Part shown: piece after piece, positions 23,346-35,181 of the stretch
Layout: every line of letters starts with the position of its first letter
Position numbering within the stretch: the stretch's first letter is position 1
Assembly: GCF_016802725.1 (NCBI RefSeq)
Contig: NC_052668.1
Span: 25,972,501-26,036,500 of the forward strand
Origin: Solenopsis invicta
Lineage: Eukaryota > Arthropoda > Insecta > Hymenoptera > Formicidae
Direction of reading: 5' to 3'
Length of the DNA stretch: 64,000 bases
Translations under genes and position numbers: made by a program
Notes under the pieces: model-generated
Databases searched by the model: none
Seen by the model: only the letters and a program-made list of their open reading frames with translations
Told to the model about the DNA's origin: nothing

Positions 23346-25798
23346 TAAAAAGTTTTTTCCTGAAGAGATAAGTGGATATATGACAAATATTTTAATCTCT
23401 AAAAAAAAAATTTAGCTATCCGTAGAAAAAAATAATGTGATTTAATGCTCATTGTTGTTTAGCAATTAACGATTAATTTCTTTTGTCGCATGTTAATTAG
23501 CTGTGCATTTCTACTCGGAAGTTTTTAACAGTAGCGGTAGTTACGGGTTTCGAGCGAAATGAAAATTCCAGGGAAAGTACAATGTTTTAGTACTATTATC
23601 TTCGTGATTTACTTACTCATGTTTCAGAGAATCTGCAGTACTATTTTCAGGCTAAGTAGAGAAACATATAAATTTCCTTTCCAAGTAGTTGCTGCTTGGC
23701 ATTTACACCGTTCTGGTTTTCTTCCTCGCTACTCCACTCGCTGGAGCTCGTATTTCATCAGAACGATAACAACGCAAGATTAATAATTTAGGACAAAATG
23801 TGTGGGTTTACAATACGCCAAAATAAACTTGTTAGAAACAACTCGTTTAAAAACAAATTTATTTTAACCTGTTGTAAATCCGTACGTTTTATTCATCAAA
23901 CACGAGTTAAATTATACATTTTATTTTTATACGCTGGCTTTAAAATGATCATCCTTTGATGCATTAATATGATCATTCTTTTAATTTAAATTTATACAAT
24001 TTTAGTTTTATTAAACATTTGCTTCTTAATAACACAAATATAGAGATTTTAATTTTAAAATCTTTCCTCTTATTTATTTCGGTCTATTGTGAAACTCATA
24101 CGTTTTGCTCTTTAAATACAGGCTAAATTACACATTTAATAATTTAGGAGTTTTATATCAAAAAGCGATATGACCCAAATCGATTTCGATGAAAGTAACA
24201 AACAGTCGTCAATTTTCGCATAATAAGAACATAAAGTCAGTGCACCCCATATTTCTCAAATTTTTATTTTTTACGTCTAGCAATTGAGATTTTTTTAGAT
24301 GTGTGTGTTCAGAAAGTAAAATTTCTTGGGAAGAAGTCAGGAGCTTCATAGACTGTATCAAAATTTAAAAAATAGGCTTCTAACTTCATAGAAGCGAGGT
24401 ATTTACCTCTGGTAAAACATTCTCGTGCTTATCGTCCGCTTTATGTAAGGGAAAAGTATCGGAACGCGAAATATTACAACTATAAAGCGCGTGGTACGTT
24501 TACTCAAGAGTATTACAACTCCCGAGAGTACCAATTGGTTCTTCAATCATTTCAATTTCCCAGCGAGCGTTTCTTTCGCAACACCCCGGCGAAATTAATT
24601 TTCCCACTCTGTCTACCGTCGAGCCAGTCTAATAACATTCATTAAATATATCAGATTCGCGTACACTTTTTATACAAATGCCCCACGATGCATTTAAAAA
24701 TGCAATTTTACTACGTGATAATTACTACGTATAATTATAACTTTCTACTTATTTTACACAGTGTGTTTATTTCATATTTCATTTGCAATTCTGTAACAAG
24801 TTTTCCATGCTGCATATGTAATTTAAATAGTTTTAATAATTGCATTACGAAGGGTGTACTTGTTAATTATCATATTATATATGAATTCGTCGGAAATGGA
24901 AATAGTAATACAGACATGCCGAGCCCTTTGAACGTTTCAAATCATCCTGTTTAGCAAATTATTAGGCAACTACCTTCCTTACACATCGTGGATCTTAATA
25001 TTCCGGTAGGCAATGATACAGATACACATACGTAGCGGATGATTACGAGGCTGTCGCTTTGACCCTGCGAGAGCCGCTCTTAATCATGGGAAGCAACGTT
25101 GCCTACATATCCGATTAAATAGTTTGATCTACACAGTCGCGCATATATATATACACGGATCTCCGCTTAATGGTCTTTATGAAGGTATTATGTATCTAAC
25201 GGTCATCTATCGAACGTCCTGTCAAATCTAAACATGAAGTGTTTGAATTGTTAAAGGAAGGTGAATTAATAAAACCACGCGATTCTGCGATCGTATAATA
25301 ATAATGACTCCGCTATATCATAAATTATTCTTGAACCTTGCTTTGCGCGATTAATCAGGCAAAATAAAATCATTGGGTAGCAACTTCTCTGGATTTCGAT
25401 CAACTCCGACGTCGTGAGATTTCACTCACTGTCGGAGGAAACGAAGACGCGCGTCTCGAGTTTTTAAAAACGCGACTCGCTGAAATTCGGCGAATCTCAT
25501 TGGACCCAGGTATCGCTGCATCAGTTGCATCTATTCGTAACGATTTCATCCGAAAATGAATCCAAGAGCGTTCTCGAGCTTTTGTGAATTTTCTCGAAGG
25601 GAAGTACGTACGTCGACATTCGGGGCACACGGATTTCTGTCTAAGGCAACGATTGTGGGTCGGGCTTGCGGTTTATTCGAGCGGAAACATCGCGTTCAAT
25701 CGTGGTAGACGCTTCGAAGAGATTCGGTCCGATCTTTTCCCCTTATCCTGTATAGTATCTTCTTTTGCTATTTGTCTGAGAACGGGAAAAAGACAGAA

Positions 25799-25800
<2 letters not shown>

Positions 25801-25834
<34 letters not shown>
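25801..25834. repeat. (GA)n microsatellite
   Basis: A nearly pure GA run inside a purine-rich tract in a CpG-rich island. It creates Arg/Glu-repeat ORFs in both directions that should not be read as genes. Confidence 0.9.
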
Positions 25835-25837
<3 letters not shown>

Positions 25838-26642
25838 GGGAGGGAGAGGCATGAACGAATCTCGCGAGCTTACGCGCGCGAATATCTCGAGCGTCTTTTC
25901 GCGAGCCGCCGCAGCTCCACGGGAAGTAGCAAAGTGCGGCAAAACGAGGGCGAATGCTAAATTTTCGCGAAAAGCTCCGTCGAGCTGTTACAAGAAGGCA
26001 CGGCGAGTATGCGCCGTTTCTTGTTGAACTCGACGAGAGATAAATTGCAGGTCTCTACAGCCGTGTCCAAAAGGAAAAGAGCGCCTTTAATAAACTAGTC
26101 AATCTTCGCGAATTAAGAGGCGAAGTTAATTTTGTCGTTGAATTGTAATAAACATCGGGACTGGGCTGCTAATAAAATATTTCAATTATTACTATTTCAC
26201 TATGCTTTCAAATTAGTGCCTTGAATTTAGCTAAAGGATTTGTAAATATCAGTTTTAAATTAAAAAGGTTTAATTATTAATAAAGAAATGTGAGAAAGGA
26301 GGTCTGTCGTAATTTGTATATTTACAAATTTATCTTTACTTTTGGCCAAGTCTGTATTTGCAGTCGTGCCTGCTCTCGCTTTCTCTCTGAATGCTTACTG
26401 TTTCTCTTTCTACAACACATTCACGGAATACACGTTGCAAATCGAGTTAATATTGGGAAGCAACTGCGTCGGTTAATTCAATCATCTCAACCTATGTGAC
26501 CTACGTAATGTCGTATATAGAGAACTATGTTTGGTGTCTACATTGTTATCCTCTACATATAAATGAAACAGTATATAAAATTTATATCAATCTAAAGATA
26601 GGAGAACGTTTATTATTGGTCAATAGCGGATCATGGTGTGCC

Positions 26643-26983
26643 TACACTGAGAAAAAAAATTGTAATGGTGGCAAGTATAAGGGGACAGCCAAACAACTTT
26701 TGTTAATATAATTATATTATACAGTTAAATAAATTATATTATAGTTATTGCAACTAAGTTAATGGTTAAGAGGACTAATAAAAAATAATTGAAATTACTA
26801 TATACAATAAAATTATTATATACAAAGTATATTACAACTATATTTTATTATTTCTCTTAATCATTAACTTAGTTGCAATAACTATAATATAGTTCACTTA
26901 ACTGTATATTATAATTCTAGTAACAAAATTTATATGGTTGTCCTCTTACAGTTGCCATCACTACAATTTTTTCTCTCAGTGTA
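26643..26983. mobile_element. Foldback MITE, TACACTGAG family, copy 1
   Basis: The element begins TACACTGAGA and ends with its reverse complement TCTCAGTGTA. The inverted arms run about 150 bp each (for example GTTATTGCAACTAAGTTAAT at 26743 pairs with ATTAACTTAGTTGCAATAAC at 26863). Taking TA as the target-site duplication, the terminal repeat is CACTGAGA, the pattern expected of non-autonomous Tc1/mariner-type elements. It has no coding capacity. Confidence 0.8.
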
Positions 26984-27399
26984 ATAATATTTTTCTTGTA
27001 AATTTTTATAATTACCAGTGTACACAACCTGTGTGCTCAATTGCTTGTTGATCATTAAAATACAGTTGCAAACTGAAGAGTAATAAATTAAATTGACAAG
27101 CAATATAATAATACTTTGAGCCTAAAAAGTATCTTTAACTCTTCATGATCTAATGGTTTTTTTTTCGCTGTTTTCTCAGTCCAACTGAATTCAGCACAGT
27201 TCAATTGATGTCTAATAGTATTTTTCAAAGAGTTTTGGGCTGTAAAAAATCTGAAAAAATTCTAATGTACTCATCCAACGTTCCAAAGTATGATTTCACA
27301 ATTGTTTGACATAAAACGTTTGTCACTTTTTTTGTACGTATCCTAATTTGAGGCAGAATAATTTAAAATTGAAAATTTAAACTTTAAATTCCCGGTTAA

Positions 27400-27520
27400 A
27401 CCACGAAGGATTAAAACATTGTGAAAAATTTATCGCTAAAAATAACACCTCGACCAGAATTCAAACCCGAATCTTCCTACATTCCGTACAGGCGTGTCCC
27501 ATCAATTCGACTGATTGTGA
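27400..27520 (-). repeat. Possible tRNA-derived SINE fragment
   Basis: On the minus strand, GGTTTGAATTC (within GATTCGGGTTTGAATTCTGG, about 27455-27474) resembles the B box of tRNA promoters, preceded on that strand by GGGACACGCCTGTACGGAAT. No A box or cloverleaf can be drawn convincingly, so this is a weak SINE call and not a tRNA gene. Confidence 0.25.
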
Positions 27521-28131
27521 AACATATAACAATATTCCTTGCTATAAGCAGAGAAACTGTAATTGTAAAAATTCACATATGAAAAATATTATTAGGCACC
27601 AAATGATAGTTCTAATATTTTCTTATCTTTACATTTGATAAATTCATCAGCTCTGTAGTTTCACTTATATTGCTTATATCAATCTGTTCTAGCGAGAGAG
27701 TTCGTGCTAGTGTGATATGCGAGAAAACCCAATTCATTTCAACATCAGTATATCACAAGTAAAAGGATTGTTTGTCGCTTCCGACGTCGTTATCAACACG
27801 ATTATGGCTTCGGTGAGGGAAATCGAGACCTTGAGGAGTCCCAGAATCCCAAACAGGGGTCTCAAGATAATCCCGAGGAATTCCGGGACGTCGGGATCAG
27901 GTGCTGCGCGCGCGGGCTACATACACAACGAAGCTCGCGATAAGCCGGGGCGCCTCTCCTCATCAGCATGATAAATAAACGCGAAAGTAAATACAAGTGT
28001 ACCGCGACTAGTGAATATCCCCCTTAGATCGAGATAAGCGCGCCCGGAGTACACTTATCTGTCGCCGGGTACATAATCTCCGTCCCCTTTCCACCGGTCC
28101 TCCAGACGAGCTCAAAGTTTCTCCGCGCGCG

Positions 28132-28133
<2 letters not shown>

Positions 28134-28168
<35 letters not shown>
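28134..28168. repeat. (GA)n microsatellite
   Basis: A pure GA run following GCGCGCGCAA. Confidence 0.9.
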
Positions 28169-28172
<4 letters not shown>

Positions 28173-29024
28173 GGTGAGGGATAAAGAGAAAGAGTATCGT
28201 TATCATAGAAATCGCGATATTACGCGGCATATGGCCGCGCTGTATTAGTAAGCAGAGACGGGAGAGCGCATCCTGGATTTCATCGTTTTCATCTTTCTCC
28301 CTCGTTCCGCGCTCATAGCAGCCCCGCGCCTCTATCGCGTCGACTTTCCCCGCGTGTCTCGAACACCTTTTTACATCTCCTCACCCCTTACCTCTTCGCC
28401 TTTCCCCTCTCTCTCACCGTCCCCACGACGGTGGCTCTTTTGTCGGGAATTTATCCACTCAGATATCGGCCGTGTCCTCGTAACTCTTGGATTTCCAGCC
28501 GTCTTTTCCTCCTCTTTTCCTCGCCCCCCCTTTCGCTCCACCTTCCCTCGCTGTCACTCCTTTTTTCTATCTCTCTTTCATCCGTTTGCCGTCACCCCAG
28601 AGGGGTCTGAAGGTTCGATCTTTGACCGTTCGCCGTCTTTCCGGTTTTATGTTTCAACGTTTCAGACATTTCAGATTCAAGAGCTTCCACGGTCGATCGT
28701 TTTGCCGCGATTCAAAGCTTCGTGCTTTCTTCTATTTTTACACCCCCCTCTATCCCACTGTTCTCGCTCCAGCTACGCTAGATTACACTTCGCATTTTTT
28801 CCCTCGTAATATCTCGCATCGGCGAACCGGTCCTCCTTCTTCGTCGTAGGAGCGGAAAACTTCCTCATTCAGCACGAATAACAAACGCCTTATAATTCTT
28901 AGCTCTCCGCAACGATTGTTACCGATCGGATCTTCCGACATCCGTCTTGAGTTAAATTTTTGCGAAACGTTGAAATCTTTTTTTATGTTAAAGAATGTTA
29001 AATCGCCCAGTATATTATTTTATA

Positions 29025-29175
29025 TACGGAAAGAACAAGCTTACTGCAGTATCTAAAAATTTAATTATTATAATTTTGACATTCCAGCAACCAAATTAAA
29101 CATCCAGTGCAATTTTTTAAATAGTTTAACGTAATTATTTTTAGATCTTTATTTCGGCAAAATTATTTTCTCCCT
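29025..29175. mobile_element. Foldback MITE, CACGGAAAGAACA family, decayed copy
   Basis: The left end ACGGAAAGAACAAG followed by ACTGCAG pairs with the right part ending in GCAAAATTATTTTCTCC. The internal phrase TAATTATTTTTAGATC and its partner are shared with the better copy at 55050-55276. Ends are eroded. Confidence 0.5.
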
Positions 29176-32100
29176 GATAGTGTGTCCTTATTATTGCTTC
29201 TGTTAAAAGGACAACAACTTGGCGAGAAGGGAAAAGTGGCTTGAAAAAAATCGGAGAAGGTTCAAAGAGTTAATGGGGTGCAAATTGTAATCTCACGTCT
29301 TCGTTCCCACAGTTGGTTATAGCTTCCTCGGGCTCCATCTTGTCGAACTTTTCTTTCGCCGGTCTTGCTTCCGCGCGCGGCCCTCGGTAGAAATTTATCC
29401 ACTTACTTATCTGACGTACTGAGGCACCAAGGGGAATATCTTTCTTGTGTGTAGCCCCGGTCGAAAATTCAATCTTTGACTATGTTCGACATCTTTACTA
29501 CTTCAAAAGGCCCTCTCTATCTTCGTCGAAAATTCGCGCTGGTATTAAGGTAGGAAAAGAGTGTAAGAGTCCTTCCGCGAAATGAACATCGCGAGAGAAT
29601 CTAATCTGACTTATTTTAGGTTTCATATTAATCCCGTAGACCTCGCAGTTTTTTCCTGTTATTTTTGGTAATTATTTTACCAATTAGCATCTATATTTGC
29701 CTGCGATACATATAATTTTTCTAGTTTATAAAAAGTTCGACCATTATTAATTATTAATTTTTGCTAAATTAAAAAAGAATCAAATCTTTCCAATTCCATT
29801 TCCTCTACATTTTATTTCTGTCATTTGGATACTTTCTAATTTATGGCACTCCATTGCAATGACAACATTACATAATAGTTAGTCATATAAATTTCGAAAG
29901 CAAGACACTTCGCAAAGTCCGTTGTTAAATCTGGCCGTCGCTGCTTGCCAGCGATTTTAATGCAGCCGCCGAGAAATCAGTTCGAGACGTATCGAGGCTG
30001 AAGCCCGGGCGTGACTTGCGAGCTGGCTTCCCTTTGATATCGCTTTCCCTCCACCTTTCCCATCTTCCTCCCCCGTCCCATTCCCTCATTCTCTTTTCTT
30101 CCGCGGCGTAAGCTTTTTACTCGCAGAATTCTCGTCGTGCAGGATGAGTCTGGAGGTTATCTACTGTCGATTGACCGGTTCTGGCAGCACGCCAAATCCT
30201 TTTGGCCGTCCTTACGCGGCCTAACATCTCCCTTTATCTCTATCCCTCTTTCTCTTTCTCCCTTCCCTCTCTCGCCCTTCTTCCGTTTTTCGCACCTTTT
30301 TCACGCCGTCCTCATTTCTTTTTCGATCCCGAACCGTCCCGCCATTACTTCACCAACGTCTTTTCTTCTTTTATCGTTCTGATGCGTTCCCTTTGTCGCC
30401 ATGCGCTGTATTTGACGGATTTGCTTTCTTGTTTTTCCTGTCTTTCCCTTCTATCTTTGTATTCCATTCTCTCTTGTAATTTTGTCTCGAGAGTCTTCTG
30501 TACACTTTACTCTTTCATTCTCAAAACGCTTCGCTCTCGAATGTCCCTGGAAGCTCGCGAGTTAGACTTTACGGCTCGCACTTCTAACGAAATCAGTTAA
30601 AATCATTCTTGAAAATTCATTACTTATTCATTAATTTATCGCAATCATTTAAATTCAATTTGTAGTTTGCGAGAAAATTAAAAATTTTCTAATAAAAGAA
30701 GAAGCTTTTTCTAATCCTTCACTTTAGTGTATACGTGACAAGTATATAGATTTCATTATAAATTGTTCTACAAGCTGCTTAACTTCTCTGATCCGACGTA
30801 TCATAATTTGCACATGTTGATAATTTCTGCTTAAAGAGGCGACGGTTTTCAAAATAAAATAATTCTTTCTTTAGCAATTAATCGACGTTATTTCACAAGT
30901 TACTCGCTTGAGAGAAGTGATGTTCGTTATCAGCATTAGAGCTTTAACTTATGGGACCGAATATAATACACTGTTTTACGCGAAGATATCAATAATTATC
31001 AATCCGTGATCGCAATCTGGACTATCAAGTATACATACATGCGGTTTGCTCGCCCATTCATGTCGCAAAGCATGTGACAGATGATAGTATCAATCAACCG
31101 ATCAGCTGATCAGCTGAGCGTTATAGTAGCGTGATAACGTACGCCCTACATATACGCAACACACTTTCTTTAATAATGGCTACTCCGGATCTTCGAAGCG
31201 TTATAACTCGAAGAAAAATAGGCGTACGACAGAAATGAATTTTCTGCATTATACGTTCCGCAGATACTTTAAATATACGTCCATGATGTTTATGCTAGAT
31301 TTTAGAAAAGAATCATCGGCACATTAAAAATCGATCGTTTCAAATTAGACATATATTATAAAACTCAGCGTTAATTAGTCGGTTATCTAAAATTATTTGC
31401 GTAACTTTAATCATTAGACAATCAGTATTGGCAAAACAAAGCTAATTATTTCAGCAAAATTTCTCCCTTTCTCTCTCTCGAAAAACTAAGGAATCAGTAA
31501 AAATATTTAATATAATTTTTTTTTCTAATTTTATTTAGTTTTTTTTAGATCAAATGATTCGAGTAATGGAAGATCGTAATATAACGGCATCAAAGTACTG
31601 ACTGGAAATTCTGTCTCATCATTATCGGAGGTAAGCGATCTAACGGACTTGCTTCTGAGCGCCAGTGATCGTTCTTCAGCTTCTCGTCTGCGATCTAAAT
31701 TTCTTTCCGCCATCCACGTTTCACATTACTGCCGTCTGGATGGTCTCACGAAGAAAGAACTCGAGCTAGACTCATCTACTTTTTTTTTTTACTCATCGCT
31801 CAAAGCCACGAGGATGTTCTGACAGAATCTGCCGGTCAGGATGCATCGATAAGGGCTTTTCACGTAGCTTTTCGTAATTCCCAGCTAGTGTCGTTTATCT
31901 TTTGCAACTTGTTTATAGCTGCGCCTTTTTGAAATGCCGCCAAGATACCGCATGCAAAAGTTCAATCGATTGGAGCTAATTCTGATTAATTACTTTGCTA
32001 TCATCAGCAAGAGGGGTAAACAGGCACTAAGATCCCGTTTGTTTATTATTTAGATATTTTATTGCCTTGTACATTATTAAAAGAATAACATAATTAAAAT

Positions 32101-33716
32101 AATATGTTAATTATCATATCAGGCTTCTTCTCTTAGCAAATTTCCAAATGGTTTAAAAAAATCATTGGCAAAAAAATTTAAAATCATAAATGATTAATTA
32201 TATAAAATACAGTAATTTAAAAAATATTATTGATAAAATATAAAATTTTTCGTGCAAAAATTAAATAATTAAAATTATATACAAATTATTTCAGCATCGT
32301 CAAGATTAATTATAAGCACTTTTTTCTTCATTTAGCCAAAATGTTTTAAAATATGTAGAATAAAGTTGCAGTTGACTGCATATAATGCAAGGCTAGAATA
32401 GCTTCATTGCTTGTATCTATTCGCAAAAGTTTGAGAGAACACAGTAATTTCCCAATGTTTCATTGAAGTAGTTTAATTATGCCACTTGTTGTGCCCGAAT
32501 ATCTGCATTATCTGTCTTAATATAACTCAAACTCCATTAACTCAATGGCACAAGTCCGGGGATAATTGCAAGTTGCATAAACCTAATATCGGTGCAATAT
32601 CGCTAGCTGATTTCTGATAATGCACTGATAATGACGTAATGATTGCACGTTACGCTACAAATCAATAACACGTATCGATTATTAAATCGTACGGAACCGA
32701 TCGCAAAAGCTGAATACCATTAGAACCTCATTACGGGATCGTGTAGTGCGTTTTCGTTCATTACATTTGATGCGCACGGTTTCCGTAACGCGTACACTTT
32801 CGGTAACAATATCATTCGGTTATTACACCGATAAATAGGGCGTGGTGTAACTGAGGCACGACTTTCGCCGAATTAATTCAGTTCTTAATCTCTGCGTATC
32901 GCAGTACAATTCCTGTTTATATCACGGGGATTTAAATATTCGCCAGGGGAAGAGGAAGTGCGGGGCCACTCGAGGCAGCGAGAAGGCGCAGCCCGGGGAA
33001 TATTTTCCGGGGCGTAAAGCTAATTAATGGCGCGCTCCGGTTTAATTTATCGCGGAGATACGCGGCGGATAAAGCGGCGAAAGAACGCGGCGTTGTAGCG
33101 TATCCGCATTTATACTCTCGTTAAATAAATCCGCCCGCGACCCCGGAGTTCCTACGTGCCGTCTAACGTGCCCCGCGAAAAGCCCGGAAGCCGTTCGCGG
33201 CATAGCACGCAGGTAAATGGTAGATTCTACGGCTCGGCATGCACACTCGGTACGTGCTCCTGTCGCATTTCTCTTTTTTTGCTTCGGGAAGAATATTCAA
33301 TCATGTGCAGACTAGCTAAGCCAGCGCAGACATTTTCACGCGAGTTCTCGGTCGAACTTATTGGCGTGGTTCACTTATAAAATTTCGTTGCAACGAGGCG
33401 AGCGAGCGTCTGCGTTGAAAAAGGTGCACTCGACTTGGTATAATATGTAACACAATGTTCCAATAATTTAGCAACAGTGCGCAGAAAGACAAGAATGGTT
33501 CTGTTAAAATATGAAAAAAAATTTAATTCGATCTAGAGTGAAAATTATTTCTGTTGGATTATTAAAATAATTATGTAAAAGCATAATAAGCAATACTATA
33601 AAAAGTTGTGACATTCTAGGAACGAATAACTCTTACTTTGATATTATATTATAATACAAAAAATTTTCCCCGCGGCACATCGTTCTCAAAGAATTATACA
33701 GCAATGCCGGCGGCAC

Positions 33717-33717
<1 letters not shown>

Positions 33718-33759
<42 letters not shown>
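33718..33759. repeat. (AAT)n microsatellite
   Basis: About 14 AAT units. A similar ATT/TTA run is at 35497-35520. Confidence 0.9.
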
Positions 33760-33760
<1 letters not shown>

Positions 33761-34869
33761 TAAATGATGAAAGTAATTATTAATAATTTTATTAATTTTT
33801 TTTCCCAAAAACGAGATGGGAAAAGAAAAGCGTGCATGTTCGGATAATGCAGGCATTCGAGCACGACAAGTGGCATAATTAAACTACACTTCAATGAAAC
33901 ATTGGGAAATTAATTTCTCTCGAACTTTTGCGAATATATATGTATGCAATGAAGCTATTATCTAACTTTGATGTATATACATATAGTCAACTGCCATTTT
34001 TTCTAAATATTTTGAAACATATTTGCTAAATAAAAAAAGTGCTTAAAATTAATCCTAACAATTAATCCTGTTAAAATAATTTTAATTATTTAATTTCTAT
34101 ACAAAAAATTTTATATTTTATTATATCAAGAGTGCTTTAAATTACTGTATTTTATGTTTTTATTCATTCATGAGTTTAAATTTTTTTGCCAATGATTCTT
34201 TTACACTGTTTATAATCTGCGAACAGAAACAAGGAAAAAAAGCATTTCCGGTTAAAATGGGCCAGTTATAATCCTACATAACTATTTTGATGATTTTAAT
34301 TATTTTCAGATTTGTATGTAGCCAATATTTTTTAGGAATGTTAAAAAAATTGTTCTGTCCGTATAAAAGTATTTAAAAAAGTATTGATTCAAAAATATGT
34401 ACTTAGAAGAAAAGTTTAAAATGAAATCGTTTGTTTAACTTGGTTTAAGTTGAAGTAAAAATACCTTTTAGAAAAATAAAAATTTATTTTATTTCAAGAA
34501 ATGATGTTATTAACCTGCTTTAAAGTAAACGAATTGTCTGTTTAAATTACGTATTTTTTATTAGAGAATAATTTTTATTAGTTTTTTTAATTCAGGAGAA
34601 AGTACTGACAAAAATACAAGAAATAACTTAGTTGTTCTAGTTTCAAAAATATATTTCTTTCTCTCTTTTATTTGACAAAAAATTTTCACAATCAAACTAT
34701 ATATTTAGTTCCAATAAAAGGAACAACAAAAAGATCAAAAAATTTTTTCTTTAATCAATGTATAATAATGTATAAACTATTTGATTCAAACAAATATTGA
34801 CTGGAAGGAACTTTTCTCTGGGCCGTTCATTACACAGAACATGTAAATTTCAAACAAAATCAATACGAA

Positions 34870-35181
34870 TTAAACAAGGAGAAAGAGGAAACAGATGCAC
34901 CGACCTCGTTTTGTTCGCTCGCGAATATCGCTGATCGCGCGCTGCATCTTCTTCACGGCGTACTTGGTAAATGGAACTCTATACCAGTTCGTTACTTCCA
35001 ATTTTCGGTAGTCGTGTTTTCGCCACTTCGGAATTCGGCGCTTATTGCGCGTATACGCGTCCAGATACTTAATTAGATACACGAACCCGGGGATTTCGTG
35101 CCACGGTTGTGCCCGCCGCCATGTGGTCCGGTTACGGCACGGTTTAATAAGGTCAATCGGAAGTTGCTTTGCAATTAACAT
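34870..35181 (-). CDS. Candidate small basic protein, 103 aa, unrecognised
   Basis: Single open frame from ATG 35181-35179 to TAA at 34870-34872. The predicted protein is rich in Lys and Arg with several Trp and Tyr (for example RNKRRIPKWRKHDYRKLEV) and ends in a short hydrophobic tail (CICFLFLLV). The ORF coincides with a GC-richer patch in AT-rich surroundings, and codon choice is mixed, unlike the low-complexity ORFs nearby. Against it: a stop codon directly precedes the ATG, no splice or polyadenylation signal is obvious, and I recognise no family. It could be a small gene, the 3' part of a spliced one, or chance. Confidence 0.3.
   Translation of the reverse strand: MLIAKQLPIDLIKPCRNRTTWRRAQPWHEIPGFVYLIKYLDAYTRNKRRIPKWRKHDYRKLEVTNWYRVPFTKYAVKKMQRAISDIRERTKRGRCICFLFLLV

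Larger units (their letters stand above)
19699..26642. other. Gene-free DNA downstream of the GR array
   Basis: I see no supported gene. AT-rich background alternates with CpG-rich islands (about 21120-21560, 22380-22800, 25390-26040) whose ORFs on several frames look like chance products of GC content. A 74-aa + strand ORF at 23559-23783 begins with a hydrophobic stretch but has no other support. The stretch is either intergenic or intron of the Beat-like gene on the minus strand. Confidence 0.5.
26984..34869. other. Gene-free DNA with CpG-rich islands and microsatellites
   Basis: No gene is supported. Pyrimidine-rich islands (about 28260-28860 and 30040-30590) give overlapping Ser/Pro/Phe-rich ORFs in several frames, a composition effect. 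A 60-aa minus ORF at 31531-31713 has a protein-like composition but no splice or family support. The AT-rich parts (32040-32350, 33420-34800) hold simple repeats. Confidence 0.5.

Noticed and set aside
23559..23783. 74-aa + strand ORF with a hydrophobic N-terminus
   Set aside because: Only the hydrophobic start suggests secretion; no promoter, cysteine pattern or processing sites support it.
31531..31713. 60-aa minus-strand ORF, and a + strand acceptor/GTAAGC donor pair over the same bases
   Set aside because: The + strand exon has stops in all frames; the minus ORF lacks a good splice acceptor and any family match.
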